This document shows, one piece after another, positions 7,559 to 17,035 of a stretch of DNA of 64,000 bases (position 1 is the first letter of the stretch; each line of letters starts with the position of its first letter). The notes under the pieces were generated by a model. The model did not search any database. It worked only from the letters and a program-made list of their open reading frames with translations, and was not told the origin of the DNA. The position numbers and the translations under genes were made by a program. The stretch comes from Thalassovita taeanensis. GTDB lineage: Bacteria; Pseudomonadota; Alphaproteobacteria; Rhodobacterales; Rhodobacteraceae. The stretch is taken from assembly GCF_900110775.1 (NCBI RefSeq), contig NZ_FOEP01000003.1:310001-374000 (forward strand), in the 5' to 3' direction.

Positions 7559-9354
7559 TTTGGCGTCTGCTTCTTTCGTTTGAAGCTGGCCTTGATATTG
7601 CCAAACACGTCGGGGTGATATCCGTGGCTACGCATGATCAGGTATTGCTGCGTAAAGGTGATCGTATTGTTGGCGATCCAGTAAACGACCAACCCGCTGG
7701 CGAACGAGCCGAGCATAAACATGAACACCCAAGGCATGAAGGCAAAGATCTGGGCCTGGACCGGGTCGGTGGGGGCCGGATTCAGCTTTTGTTGCAACCA
7801 CATCGAGATCCCGAGAAGGATCGGCAGAACCCCAAGTGACAGGATCGCCAGAAGCGAACCCGGTTCGGGCGCTGCATAGGGTAGCAGACCAAACAGGTTC
7901 AGGATCGAGGACGGATCGGGAGAGCTGAGGTCGCGGATCCAGCCGATCCAAGGCGCATGCCGCAGTTCCAGCGTGACAAAAATAACCTTGTAGAGCGAGA
8001 AGAAGATCGGGATCTGGATCAGGATCGGCAGACACCCCGACGCCGGGTTCACCTTTTCCTTCTTGTACAGCTCCATGATCGCCTGCTGGGTTTTCTGACG
8101 GTCGTCGCCAGCAGCTTTCTTCAGCTCCTCCATCTTGGGCTGAAGCTCTTTCATTTTCGCCATTGAGGCGTAGGATTTATAGGCCAGCGGAAAGACCAGC
8201 GCTTTGATTGTGATGGTCAGCGCGATAATCGCCCAGCCCATGTTGCCGATCAGGCCATGCAGCGTGTGCAGCAGCCAGAACATCGGTTTGGTGATGAAGA
8301 AGAACCAGCCCCAATCGATCGAGTCAACGAAGCCTGCGACGCCGCCCTCGTTCTGATAGTGGCGAATGGCTTCCCATTCCTTGGCGCCAGCAAACAGTTG
8401 CATGTCGGCGCTGATAGTGGCGCCGGGCGCGACGGTCAGCGTTTGAAGCACAGCTTCAGTTTGGAAGATATCACGCCGCTCGTCATATTTTGTAACGGAT
8501 TTGAACGGCGTTCCGGGGGCGGGAACCAGCGTCGACATCCAGTAGTGGTCGGTGAAGCCGATCCAGCCCGACTCGGCTACTTGCGCAACCTCGGCCCGGG
8601 CACCTTCGCGTTCATTATATCCCAGATCAGCCGCGTTCTTATAGCTGGTCTCGGTCAGTTTACCGTCCGCCATACCAACGACGCCTTCATGCAGGATGAA
8701 GAACTTCTTCGCATTGGACGGCTCGCCGTGGCGGGTCAGAACACCGTAGGGCGCAAGCGTGACCGGGGCACCGCTGGCATTTTCGACAGATTGCGTGATC
8801 GAGAACATGAAGTCCCCATCAATTGCAATTTCCCGCCGAAAGGTCAGCCCCTTGCCATTGTCCCATACCAAGCTGACAGGCGTCTCGGGTGTCAGGGTCT
8901 GCCCCCGTTCCACGGTCCACTGCGTGTTGGCGCCGGGCACATCGTTAATTTCGGTGCCTTGACCAGGAGCCCATCCGAAAACGGCATAATACGCGTCGGC
9001 GCTGCCCAGAGGAGACAGTACCGTCACGATATCCGAGTCGGGCTCCAATGTTTCGCGGTAGTCTTTCAGGGCCAGTTCATCAATCCGGCCGCCCAGCAAA
9101 GAGATCGAGCCTTTGACACGCGGAGTGTCGATGACAACCCGCGGTACGTCGGCGCCTGCTTCCATCGCCATCGAAGGCGAAGTGGCAGTGTTTTCCGGGG
9201 TTGGCGCTGTGGGGGCCTGCATCTGAGTCGAGGCGACGGGTGCATTCGGATCTGCCGGTGTCGGTTCAGGTGGCGGGAACAGTGTGAACCATACCAGAAT
9301 AACGACAAAGCTGAGGGCTGTTGCCAAAATGAGATTCTTGTTCTGATCGTTCAT
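7555..9354 (-). CDS. yidC: membrane protein insertase YidC
   Basis: YidC inserts and folds inner-membrane proteins, alone or with SecYEG. The 599-residue product starts MNDQNKNLILATALSFVVILVWF (first membrane helix), followed by a Pro/Thr-rich linker and the large periplasmic domain of Gram-negative YidC (about residues 60-350). The conserved C-terminal five-helix core follows (PMFWLLHTLHGLIGNMGWAI; CLPILIQIPIFFSLYKV; WLQQKLNPAP; VYWIANNTITFTQQYLI) and a basic tail ending KRKKQTPK. The ATG at 9354 is chosen because it gives the canonical membrane start; the frame is open 33 codons further upstream without a plausible leader. yidD, rnpA and rpmH lie further upstream on the same strand, separated by an EAL gene, ttcA and an opposite-strand gene. 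Confidence 0.97.
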   Translation of the reverse strand: MNDQNKNLILATALSFVVILVWFTLFPPPEPTPADPNAPVASTQMQAPTAPTPENTATSPSMAMEAGADVPRVVIDTPRVKGSISLLGGRIDELALKDYRETLEPDSDIVTVLSPLGSADAYYAVFGWAPGQGTEINDVPGANTQWTVERGQTLTPETPVSLVWDNGKGLTFRREIAIDGDFMFSITQSVENASGAPVTLAPYGVLTRHGEPSNAKKFFILHEGVVGMADGKLTETSYKNAADLGYNEREGARAEVAQVAESGWIGFTDHYWMSTLVPAPGTPFKSVTKYDERRDIFQTEAVLQTLTVAPGATISADMQLFAGAKEWEAIRHYQNEGGVAGFVDSIDWGWFFFITKPMFWLLHTLHGLIGNMGWAIIALTITIKALVFPLAYKSYASMAKMKELQPKMEELKKAAGDDRQKTQQAIMELYKKEKVNPASGCLPILIQIPIFFSLYKVIFVTLELRHAPWIGWIRDLSSPDPSSILNLFGLLPYAAPEPGSLLAILSLGVLPILLGISMWLQQKLNPAPTDPVQAQIFAFMPWVFMFMLGSFASGLVVYWIANNTITFTQQYLIMRSHGYHPDVFGNIKASFKRKKQTPK

Positions 9355-9464
9355 CGGGGGTCGCTGCCTGTCCTGGTAAACTTCAGGCTGGTTCAACAGA
9401 GTGCGGCCCGAAAGGTCAAGCGGAATCCCGGAAAAGCGACGGTTCGGCGGCACTTCGCAGGGGT

Positions 9465-10991
9465 TCAGCCGGTACTGCGACCGATGCAGGGGGTGTTTTG
9501 CAACTTCGCTTCATGGGCGCGAATCCAATCCAGTGTTTGCTCGAATGGCATTGGGCGCGCGATGCCAAAGCCTTGGACATGGCCGCACCCCAGCTGCGCC
9601 AGCATCGCATGTTCGCCGACTGTTTCGACGCCCTCGGCCAATGTCTCCAGATTCAACCGCTCGGCCATTGTCAATATTGCGGCGACCATGCGCTGCTGAT
9701 CCGGGTCTCGATCCACTTTCATAACGAAGGACCGGTCGATTTTGATTCGCTGAATTGCAAAGCGGCGGATGGACGAGATCGAGGCATGACCGGTTCCGAA
9801 ATCGTCCAGATCAATCGCGCAGCCCAGTTTGGACAACCCGTTGATATTGCGTGCAACAACATCGTCAGGTGACGCCGCGACCACCGTTTCCAAAACTTCT
9901 ACGGACAGGCGGTCGGCGCTCAGGTCATATCGGTCCAGTTCCCATGTGATTTTCTCCAGAAGTTTGGGATTGCGCAGCTCTTCGGGGGTGAAGTTGACGC
10001 CTACGCGTGGGACAATTGCCCCGGCTTGGTCCCAATCCCTGAGAGCATCGAGCGCGCGTGCAAGCATGACCTCGCCCAATCGTTCCATCAGCCCGGCGCG
10101 TTCGAGGACGGGCAGGAAGTCGGCAGGCGGAACGACGCCCCGACTGGGGTGGATCCAACGTGCCAGCGCCTCGAACCCAGTGATGTGCCCGGTATCGGTC
10201 GAAATCTGGGGCTGATACCAAGGGTGGATCTGCCCGCTTTCCAAGGCAAGAGACACTTCGTCACTCAAGGCGGTACGGCTGATATTGGCGGCTTTCATGC
10301 CTTCGGTGAAGGCACGTATGGCTGATGGGCCGTTCGCGCGGGCTTCGCTGAGGGCGGTCGTGGCCCCGTCCAGCATCTGGAGGCCGGTCGTACTGACACT
10401 TTGCTGGCTCAGGCAAAACCCGATCGAACACGAGATGAAAACGCTGGTTGCGTCCATGGAAATAGGCTCTTCCACTGCGTATTGCATCCGGCGAGACAGT
10501 TGAATGGCGGCCTCGAGGTCAAGATGGCGCACCGGGGCCAGGATCACAACAAAGACACCGTCGTCGGGGGTTAGCACCAAATCGCCCTGACGCAGAGCTG
10601 AACCGATACGGTCGGTCACGCGCGCAACAACGCGCCGCGCCGCGGATACGCCATGGCGTTCGCGCAACTCCTCGAAGTCATCAAGAGCAATCAGGAAACA
10701 GCCGAATCCCATGCCTTTTTGCACGCTCTCTTCCAGTCGCGTGTCTAGGATCTGATCCAGAGGGGGCAGCGGTGGGCGATTTTCGCCGTCTGGCTGCCAT
10801 TGGCTGAACCCGCCCGCAAACGCATAGAGGACTGGTAAGCCGAGAGAAACAGCGAGCAGCCACGCTTCGCCCCCGATCCAGAACGACCCCAGGACGACGG
10901 CAGGAAGAAACGCCAGAATATGCGGCCCTGTCAGCGCTTGTCTGAGTTTGCGGCGCAACCGGTCCATGGCTGGAGGGCTTTGATCATTCAT
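9465..10991 (-). CDS. EAL-domain cyclic-di-GMP phosphodiesterase with degenerate GGDEF domain
   Basis: This 508-residue protein has two N-terminal membrane helices (about residues 23-62), a GGDEF-like domain (about 85-235) and an EAL domain (about 240-500). The EAL domain keeps catalytic features: FEALARW at 273-279, VNFTPEEL, DLDDFGTGHAS, IKIDRSFV, AEGVET and QGFGIARP. It is therefore likely an active c-di-GMP hydrolase. In the GGDEF domain the signature is replaced by PDDGVF near residue 142, so it should not make c-di-GMP; it may bind GTP or serve as a regulatory fold. The gene lies upstream of yidC with a 110-base gap and is separate from the flagellar operon 3.5 kb away, though c-di-GMP could link the two. 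Confidence 0.9.
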   Translation of the reverse strand: MNDQSPPAMDRLRRKLRQALTGPHILAFLPAVVLGSFWIGGEAWLLAVSLGLPVLYAFAGGFSQWQPDGENRPPLPPLDQILDTRLEESVQKGMGFGCFLIALDDFEELRERHGVSAARRVVARVTDRIGSALRQGDLVLTPDDGVFVVILAPVRHLDLEAAIQLSRRMQYAVEEPISMDATSVFISCSIGFCLSQQSVSTTGLQMLDGATTALSEARANGPSAIRAFTEGMKAANISRTALSDEVSLALESGQIHPWYQPQISTDTGHITGFEALARWIHPSRGVVPPADFLPVLERAGLMERLGEVMLARALDALRDWDQAGAIVPRVGVNFTPEELRNPKLLEKITWELDRYDLSADRLSVEVLETVVAASPDDVVARNINGLSKLGCAIDLDDFGTGHASISSIRRFAIQRIKIDRSFVMKVDRDPDQQRMVAAILTMAERLNLETLAEGVETVGEHAMLAQLGCGHVQGFGIARPMPFEQTLDWIRAHEAKLQNTPCIGRSTG

Positions 10992-11052
10992 GGCTTTGCC
11001 ACCTTTCTCGCGGGTCTTGACCGGAGGCTAGGGGCAGAGTCTCAAGAGGGAC

Positions 11053-11922
11053 TTAACGCAGCTTGGGAATCTCGTCAGGGATTTGTTCAAATTCGACAGA
11101 TCCACGGGCCAACCCGGCGAAATCGAACAATTTCGGGTCCAGAAGGTGCGAAGGGCGCGCATTCATCAGCGCCCGGAACATCACTTGACGGCGACCGGGG
11201 CTGTTCTTCTCCCAGCCGTCCAGAATCTGCTTCACCTGCTGACGTTGCAGCCCATCCTGCGAGCCGCACAGGTCGCACGGGATGATCGGATACTGCATCG
11301 CGCGGGCGAACTTTTCGCAATCTTCTTCGGCGACATGGGCCAGAGGGCGATAGACAAACAGATCCCCCTCTTCATTCACCAGTTTCGGCGGCATCGTTGC
11401 CAAGCGCCCGCCGTGGAACAGGTTCATGAAAAATGTCTCAAGGATATCATCGCGGTGGTGACCCAGAACAACCGCGCTGCAGCCTTCTTCGCGGGCAATC
11501 CGATAGAGATTCCCACGCCGCAAACGCGAACACAGTGCGCAGAAGGTCCGTCCCGCAGGCACCTTATCCATCACAATGCTATAGGTGTCCTGATATTCGA
11601 TCCGGTGCGGTACGCCCATCCGCTCAAGGAACTCCGGCAGGACCGTCGCCGGAAAGCCCGGCTGACCCTGATCCAGATTGCACGCCAGCAGATCGACCGG
11701 CAGCAACCCGCGCCATTTCAGCTCGTGAAGCACCGCCAACAAGGTATAGCTGTCCTTGCCGCCTGACAGGCAGACCAGCCAGCGCGTGCCGCGTTCAATC
11801 ATGCCGTATTGTTCGATCGCCTCACGCGTATGCCGCACGATCCGTTTCCGCAGCTTGCGGAACTCGGTCGAGGAGGGCGCGCCGTGGAACAGCGGGTGAA
11901 TATCGTCAGCATCATCAAGCAT
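11053..11922 (-). CDS. ttcA: tRNA 2-thiocytidine(32) synthetase TtcA
   Basis: TtcA thiolates cytidine 32 of certain tRNAs using ATP and a 4Fe-4S cluster. The 289-residue product has the PP-loop [10 protein letters not shown] near residue 50, the cluster/catalytic cysteine motifs [10 protein letters not shown] and [13 protein letters not shown] (CxxC pairs), and [11 protein letters not shown] between them. The start at 11922 ([10 protein letters not shown]) gives the usual length; the open frame continues upstream but with low-complexity sequence. The upstream neighbour is a divergent pentapeptide-repeat gene. Confidence 0.95.
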   Translation of the reverse strand: MLDDADDIHPLFHGAPSSTEFRKLRKRIVRHTREAIEQYGMIERGTRWLVCLSGGKDSYTLLAVLHELKWRGLLPVDLLACNLDQGQPGFPATVLPEFLERMGVPHRIEYQDTYSIVMDKVPAGRTFCALCSRLRRGNLYRIAREEGCSAVVLGHHRDDILETFFMNLFHGGRLATMPPKLVNEEGDLFVYRPLAHVAEEDCEKFARAMQYPIIPCDLCGSQDGLQRQQVKQILDGWEKNSPGRRQVMFRALMNARPSHLLDPKLFDFAGLARGSVEFEQIPDEIPKLR

Positions 11923-12061
11923 CCCGCTCCTATGCCAAATCGCGAGGCACGGGGGAAGGGGGCAGATGCGGCGGCGGCGCAGAAAACCGCAAAACAGCCT
12001 TAACCCTTGCCTGACAGGGCAGGCTTTGCCACTCTGACTGCATTTACCCAAAGGGATTATC

Positions 12062-13762
12062 ATGGACGTGGACCCGCCCGATCCGCCCGAAACCACTGAT
12101 CGCGCGGAGTTTGACGAGGCGCGCGGCGCGCCGGTTGCTTTTGGTGCGCTGCTGTTTGGTTTTGGGCTGGCGGCGGGGTTTCTGCTGGCGTTTTCCGGGT
12201 ATAGCATTCTGCAAGACAGTGCCGGGCTGATCGTTACGGTGTTTTTGTCGGCGATTTTTGTGATTGGGCTGCTCGGGTCGCTGGCGATTCTGTTGCGAAA
12301 ACCCTTGCTGCGGCGGGTTTTCGGTATCGCCGATACTCAGCTGCAACGCTTCGCTGATCCGCTGGCGCAGGTCGCTGAGGGTGCCGTTGACCGCGACCCG
12401 CACCGTGCCACCGCCGCCGCCCGCCAATTGGTGCGGCTGGCGTTGGCGCGCTATGCGTGGTTGTCGACCCGGCGCTGGATCATCGCTTCGCTGACCGGGC
12501 TGATCGCCGCGATGGCGGCGCTGGCGGGCACGGCGCTGCTGTTCAAGCAGAACGAGCTGCTGGCGGTGCAGTCACGGCTGATGCAGGAGCAGAACGACAA
12601 GCTGCAGGCTCAATCGGCCTATTTGGCGCAGGATGTTCAGCTGGCCGAGGCTGCACGAAATGCCGAACTCGCGGTCGAGATCACCAATATCGCCGATCTG
12701 CTGGGACAGGCCATGACGCGCGCCGTTGCGCGCGATGGTGGCCCCCCGCAGCCGGATGACGGATGGGGCGCGCGTGTGCCGGTGCTGGATCCGTTGCGTG
12801 ATCTTGATCCGCAGTTGGTGATGCGGATTACCTCCGCCTCGCGGGCGGTAAAGCCTTACCGGTTTCTGGACCCTCGCCTGCGCGCCCATGACGATGCCGA
12901 CAAGATCCGCGTCGCGATGGAGCGGCGGCGGGCCGCGCTGCCCGTGGCTTTCAGCACGCTGCAGGGGGTCTTCGACTGGACCGAACCCCCGCCCGAGGAT
13001 CGCCTGATCCCGCGCCCGGCCAGCCCCGAGCGTGCGCAACTGTTGCAAACGCTGATCCGGGCGGGCCTGCGGGATTACGAGGCGCTGAATTGGTTCGGGT
13101 TGGATTTGTCCTTTGCCTACGCCGAGGATACGGACTTGCTGGGGATCTCGATGCAGGGTGGGCAGCTCAGCTATGCCCGGTTTGATCGCGCGCAGGTGAT
13201 GGAAAGCGACTTCCGCAGTGCGGCGCTTGAAAATGCCTCGTTCCGCAAGGCGGTGCTGCGCGACAGCCTGTTTTCTGCAATCTCTGCCAACGAGGCCAAA
13301 CCGCCCTACCAGCTGGCAGAGGGAATATATCCCACCGCTTTGGCGGGGGTGGATTTCTCAAACGCCTTCCTGTTGCGCTGTGATTTTTCGGGGGCAAATG
13401 CAGGGGCCGCCAACTTCGATGGCGCAACCTTCAGCGGTGGTGCGTTTTCCGGGGCACAGTTGGGCGCGGCGACGTTCTTAAACGCCGTCCTTCTGGGCAC
13501 TGATTTCGACGGAGCTGATCTGCGCTCGGTCGATTTTGATGGGGCTTTCGTGTTCGCCGCCGATGCGTTGAGCCAACTGGCAGATCAGGCCGCGCCCGGC
13601 AGCTTTCGCGTCGACCGGTATGAACAGGTCCCTGCAACGCTGGAGGATGTGTTCCAAGTGCATTCGGCATTTCTGTTTCTCACCGAAGAGGCGATTCTGG
13701 CGCAAACTGGTGCTCGGGATGTCTGGCGGCTGCGTCGGGTCAAACCGTTTGAAGCTGACTAA
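12062..13762 (+). CDS. membrane-anchored pentapeptide-repeat protein
   Basis: This 566-residue protein has two N-terminal helices (about residues 25-78), a third around 140-162 followed by a coiled-coil-like segment ([19 protein letters not shown]), a middle region of unknown fold, and then pentapeptide-type repeats from about residue 350 to 495 (for example [50 protein letters not shown]). Such repeats fold into a right-handed quadrilateral beta helix. The repeat block is interrupted by an insert ([19 protein letters not shown]). Membrane-plus-pentapeptide proteins are of unknown function in most cases. It lies alone on the plus strand between ttcA (divergent) and yidD (convergent). Confidence 0.85.
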   Translation: MDVDPPDPPETTDRAEFDEARGAPVAFGALLFGFGLAAGFLLAFSGYSILQDSAGLIVTVFLSAIFVIGLLGSLAILLRKPLLRRVFGIADTQLQRFADPLAQVAEGAVDRDPHRATAAARQLVRLALARYAWLSTRRWIIASLTGLIAAMAALAGTALLFKQNELLAVQSRLMQEQNDKLQAQSAYLAQDVQLAEAARNAELAVEITNIADLLGQAMTRAVARDGGPPQPDDGWGARVPVLDPLRDLDPQLVMRITSASRAVKPYRFLDPRLRAHDDADKIRVAMERRRAALPVAFSTLQGVFDWTEPPPEDRLIPRPASPERAQLLQTLIRAGLRDYEALNWFGLDLSFAYAEDTDLLGISMQGGQLSYARFDRAQVMESDFRSAALENASFRKAVLRDSLFSAISANEAKPPYQLAEGIYPTALAGVDFSNAFLLRCDFSGANAGAANFDGATFSGGAFSGAQLGAATFLNAVLLGTDFDGADLRSVDFDGAFVFAADALSQLADQAAPGSFRVDRYEQVPATLEDVFQVHSAFLFLTEEAILAQTGARDVWRLRRVKPFEAD

Positions 13763-13779
13763 TTCAGGGCAGCAGGTGC

Positions 13780-14016
13780 CTATTTGGGCTTTTTCGGATC
13801 GGGCACCGGGTCATACCCGTCTGACCCCAACGGATGGCACCGCCCGATTCGCCGCGCCGCAAGCCAACTGCCGCGCACCGCGCCGTGTTTTTCCAACGCC
13901 TCCAGCGCATAGGCGCTGCATGTCGGCTGAAACCGGCAATTGAACCCGACCCACGGCGAAAAAATCAACCGATAGGCGCGGACGGGTATGGCAAGGATAT
14001 GGGCCAGCGGGGACAT
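13780..14016 (-). CDS. yidD: membrane protein insertion efficiency factor YidD
   Basis: YidD is a small membrane-associated protein that aids YidC-dependent insertion. The 78-residue product carries the family hallmark FNCRFQPTCSAYALEALEKHG with its conserved Cys pair, then RIGRCHPLGSDGYDPVP. It shares a start/stop overlap with rnpA at 14016, and rpmH precedes rnpA, which is the classic rpmH-rnpA-yidD order. yidC itself is about 4.4 kb further downstream on the same strand instead of adjacent. Confidence 0.95.
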   Translation of the reverse strand: MSPLAHILAIPVRAYRLIFSPWVGFNCRFQPTCSAYALEALEKHGAVRGSWLAARRIGRCHPLGSDGYDPVPDPKKPK

Positions 14017-14432
14017 TACCCCTCCTGATGCAGCTTCTTCAGCGCATAGATAAGATCTGTTTTCAGATCTTCAAAGGGGCGCTCGGCCGTCGCGTTGGCG
14101 CGGCCGATCAGCACATAGTCCCACCCGGCGCGCCCATGGATGGGAAGAATCATCCGTGCGACCTCGCGCAGGCGACGCTTGGCACGGTTGCGTGCCACGG
14201 CGTTGCCGACCTTTTTGGAACAGGTGAACCCCACACGTATGCCCACGGGCAACTCGTCTGCGCGGCGCTTTCGCGCCTGCACCATCATGCCACGGGTTCC
14301 CTGCCGCTCGGCGCGTGCCGCGAGCAGGAAATCTGATCGGTTCTGAAGAACCGTCAGGCAAACGGAAACCGCCGGGGGCGTGTCCCTTTGTCTGGCATTG
14401 GTGCCATCCACGGGTGCCTCCGGCGGTGTCAT
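14016..14432 (-). CDS. rnpA: ribonuclease P protein component RnpA
   Basis: RnpA is the protein subunit of RNase P, which trims tRNA 5' ends. The 138-residue product has the family features: RSDFLLAARAERQG near residue 32, GFTCSKKVGNAVARNRAKRRLREV (the RNR motif) around 68-91, and GRAGWDYVLIGR. The N-terminal 25 residues are variable, so the start could be slightly internal. It lies 21 bases downstream of rpmH and overlaps yidD. Confidence 0.95.
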   Translation of the reverse strand: MTPPEAPVDGTNARQRDTPPAVSVCLTVLQNRSDFLLAARAERQGTRGMMVQARKRRADELPVGIRVGFTCSKKVGNAVARNRAKRRLREVARMILPIHGRAGWDYVLIGRANATAERPFEDLKTDLIYALKKLHQEG

Positions 14433-14453
14433 CTATCCGTCTTGGTCTGGCGC

Positions 14454-14588
14454 TTACGCGCTCAGATCCTTGCGGCCACGTGCGCGACGTGCGTTCAGAA
14501 TCTTACGACCTGCTTTGGTGGCCATGCGTGCACGAAAACCGTGACGCCGCTTGCGAACCAAGTTCGAGGGTTGGTAGGTGCGTTTCAT
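14454..14588 (-). CDS. rpmH: 50S ribosomal protein L34
   Basis: The minus strand from ATG 14588 to TAA 14454 encodes 44 residues: [18 protein letters not shown] at the start and GRKDLSA at the end, an unmistakable L34 of normal length. A GGAG motif precedes the start. The rpmH-rnpA-yidD order is the standard one. About 275 bases lie between this gene and the plus-strand TVP38 gene; the rpmH promoter must be there, and I see no other gene in it. Confidence 0.98.
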   Translation of the reverse strand: MKRTYQPSNLVRKRRHGFRARMATKAGRKILNARRARGRKDLSA

Positions 14589-14863
14589 CGCTCCGTCTCC
14601 AAGTTATCTGGGGCCACGCCGAACGGAATCGTCGGTGCCCGTGCTATCCGAAGCCCGGTCTATAGGGGGGAGTCTCTGACAAGTCAAACACCCCATGACG
14701 GTTTTGCAACAAAAATCCCGCAGCACCCCGCGATATGTTTCATTCACACCGGGGAACAGCGAAAACCTTGCGGGATTGGTCACCCATGATCAACCCGCTG
14801 TGATGGGCCTGTCAAATCGGCGGCCAAACCCGCATCTTGACCGTCACAGCAACAGGACACCCG

Positions 14864-15604
14864 ATGCAAAGCCCCTTACCTCCGCCTACGCCCCGCCGCA
14901 GCCTGATCCGGCACCTGCCTCTGCTGTTGATTCTGGTCGCGGCGGCGATCGGGGCCGTGACCCTTGGCGATTGGCTCAGCTTCGAAACCCTGCGTGACCA
15001 CCGGGCCGAGCTGATCAGCTTCCGGGATCAAAATTACCCCCTTAGCGTGGCGCTGTTCATGCTGGCCTATACTGCGATCGTTGCTTTTTCGCTGCCGGGG
15101 TCGGCGGTCACCACCCTGACCGGCGGGTTCCTGTTTGCCACATGGCCCGGCGTGCTGATCAATATTACCGCCGCCACGCTGGGGGCGGTGCTGATATTTC
15201 TCGCGGCGCGCTGGGGTCTGGGCGTGCGCCTTGCTGCGCGGATGGACAATGGCACGGGCGCGATCAAGCGCCTAAAAGACGGCATCGACAACAATCAGTG
15301 GCCGATGCTGTTCCTGATCCGCCTCGTGCCTGCCGTGCCGTTCTTTGTTGCCAATCTCGTGCCCGCGCTTGTGGGGGTTCCCTTGTCGCGCTTCGTGATT
15401 TCGACCTTTTTGGGCATCATCCCCGGCGGCCTGGTCTTCACCTCGGTCGGCGCGGGCCTGGGAGAGGTGTTCGAGCGGGGCGAAACCCCCGATCTGGGGC
15501 TGATCTTCGAGCCACACATCCTGTTGCCGCTGCTTGGCCTTTGCGCGCTGTCAGCGCTTCCTATCGTCATCAAGGTCCTGAAGGGCCGGAAAGGCATCGT
15601 ATGA
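14864..15604 (+). CDS. TVP38/TMEM64 family inner-membrane protein
   Basis: This 246-residue polytopic protein has an N-terminal helix (about residues 17-38) and the SNARE-associated/DedA-like core: FMLAYTAIVAFSLPGSAVTTLTGGFLFATWPG and FLIRLVPAVPFFVANLVPALVGVPLSRFV, with the G..F(x)R.P motif. The family is implicated in lipid scrambling or membrane homeostasis. The ATG at 14864 is preceded by AGGA at 8 bases and gives a normal start. The stop overlaps the next gene (ATGA at 15601-15604). Pairing of this family with a dihydrolipoamide-dehydrogenase-like gene is recurrent in bacteria. Confidence 0.9.
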   Translation: MQSPLPPPTPRRSLIRHLPLLLILVAAAIGAVTLGDWLSFETLRDHRAELISFRDQNYPLSVALFMLAYTAIVAFSLPGSAVTTLTGGFLFATWPGVLINITAATLGAVLIFLAARWGLGVRLAARMDNGTGAIKRLKDGIDNNQWPMLFLIRLVPAVPFFVANLVPALVGVPLSRFVISTFLGIIPGGLVFTSVGAGLGEVFERGETPDLGLIFEPHILLPLLGLCALSALPIVIKVLKGRKGIV

Positions 15605-17016
15605 CCCGGATCAAAACTGACCTTCTGGTGATCGGCGCAGGCTCGGGCGGGTTGTCCGTCGCCGCAGGCGCTGCCCAGATGGGGGCCGATGTCACCCTGC
15701 TTGAGGGGCACAAGATGGGGGGGGATTGCCTGAACTATGGCTGCGTTCCGTCCAAGGCGCTGCTGGCCGCAGGTCACGCCGCCCATGCCATGACGCAGGG
15801 TGCCGCGATGGGTATCACCCCGACCGTGCCAGAAATCGACTATGCCGCCGCCAAGGATCACGTCGCCCGCGTCATTGCCACCATCGCCCCCGTCGATAGC
15901 CAAGAACGGTTCGAGGGGCTGGGCGTCCGCGTCATCCGCGAGTTCGGCGCCTTCACTGGCCCGCGCATCGTGCAGGCGGGCGACACCACCATCACCGCCC
16001 GTCGGATCGTTGTCGCCACCGGATCGTCGCCGCTGGTGCCGCCGATCCCCGGCCTTGCCGATGTGCCGTACCTGACCAATGAGACCTTGTTCGAGTTGCG
16101 CGAAAAGCCCGAACATCTGCTGATCATCGGCGGCGGTCCGATTGGAATGGAAATGGCGCAGGCCCATGTCCGCCTCGGCTGTAAGGTCACTGTGATCGAA
16201 GGTGCGACAGCGCTTGCCAAAGACGACCCCGAACTGACCGCTATCGTGCTTGAGCGCCTGCGCGCCGAAGGCGTCACCATCGCGGAAAACGCGCTGGCCC
16301 AGCACATCACCGGGCAGGGCGGTGCGATTACTGTCGAAACCTCGGCTGGCAGCTTTACCGGGACCCACTTGCTGATCGCCGTGGGGCGTAAACCCAATAT
16401 CGACCGGCTCAACCTTGCCGCCGCCGGGATTGCGGCCACGAAACAGGGCATCACAACCGACGCCCGCCTGCGCACCACCGATAAACATGTCTATGCCATC
16501 GGAGATGTGGCGGGCGGGCTGCAATTCACCCATGTCGCGGGCTATCATGCCGGGCTGATCATCCGGCAGGTGCTGTTTGGCTTGCCCGCCAAGGTCCAAA
16601 CCGCGCATATCCCGTGGGCCACCTATACCGACCCCGAGCTGGCCCAGATTGGCCTGACCGAGGCGCAGGCCCGCGAGACATACGGCGACAAGCTTGAGGT
16701 TGTCCGCGCTGACTATCACCACAACGACCGCGCCATCGCCACCGGGCAGACCACCGGTCTGATCAAGGTGATGCTCGTCAAGGGGCGTCCTGTCGGGGCC
16801 TCAATCGTTGGTGCGCAGGCAGGCGAACTGATCACGCCATGGTCGCTGGCCATCGCCAATAACCTTAAGATTTCGGCCCTTACCAACATGATTGCGCCTT
16901 ATCCGACCATCGCAGAGCTTAACAAGAGGGCTGCGGGTGCCTATTTCTCTCCCAGACTGTTTGATAATATGATGGTCAAACGGGTCGTGCGGCTGGTGCA
17001 ACGCCTGCTGCCCTGA
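15601..17016 (+). CDS. FAD-dependent pyridine nucleotide-disulfide oxidoreductase (mercuric reductase/Lpd-like)
   Basis: This 471-residue flavoprotein has an FAD-binding GAGSGGLSVAAGAAQMG near residue 11, the redox-active disulfide GGDCLNYGCVPSK (CxxxxC near 43-48), an NAD(P)H site IIGGGPIGMEMA around 176, ATG motifs (VVATGSS) and the second FAD motif HVYAIGDVAGG. The C-terminal dimer motif reads APYPTIAELNKRA, with Tyr where dihydrolipoamide dehydrogenases have the catalytic His, as in mercuric-reductase-like proteins. There is no N-terminal heavy-metal domain and no mer gene nearby, so mercury reduction is unlikely. It is coupled to the TVP38 gene; the substrate is unknown. Confidence 0.9.
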   Translation: MTRIKTDLLVIGAGSGGLSVAAGAAQMGADVTLLEGHKMGGDCLNYGCVPSKALLAAGHAAHAMTQGAAMGITPTVPEIDYAAAKDHVARVIATIAPVDSQERFEGLGVRVIREFGAFTGPRIVQAGDTTITARRIVVATGSSPLVPPIPGLADVPYLTNETLFELREKPEHLLIIGGGPIGMEMAQAHVRLGCKVTVIEGATALAKDDPELTAIVLERLRAEGVTIAENALAQHITGQGGAITVETSAGSFTGTHLLIAVGRKPNIDRLNLAAAGIAATKQGITTDARLRTTDKHVYAIGDVAGGLQFTHVAGYHAGLIIRQVLFGLPAKVQTAHIPWATYTDPELAQIGLTEAQARETYGDKLEVVRADYHHNDRAIATGQTTGLIKVMLVKGRPVGASIVGAQAGELITPWSLAIANNLKISALTNMIAPYPTIAELNKRAAGAYFSPRLFDNMMVKRVVRLVQRLLP

Positions 17017-17035
17017 CCCGTGTGATGGAGAGCAA

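Noticed and set aside
8257-9699. 480-codon open frame opposite yidC
   Set aside because: It is a shadow of the yidC reading frame in high-GC DNA; its translation is Arg/Gly/His-rich with no domain, and yidC is certain.
14589-14863. possible replication origin near rpmH-rnpA
   Set aside because: dnaA and clustered DnaA boxes are absent; the gap only needs to hold the rpmH promoter and the TVP38 leader.
15295-16722. 475-codon minus-strand frame opposite the flavoprotein gene
   Set aside because: It mirrors codon bias of the real gene on the other strand and has low-complexity composition without recognisable motifs.
15601-17016. mercury resistance function for the flavoprotein
   Set aside because: There is no N-terminal metal-binding domain, no C-terminal Cys pair and no mer genes nearby.
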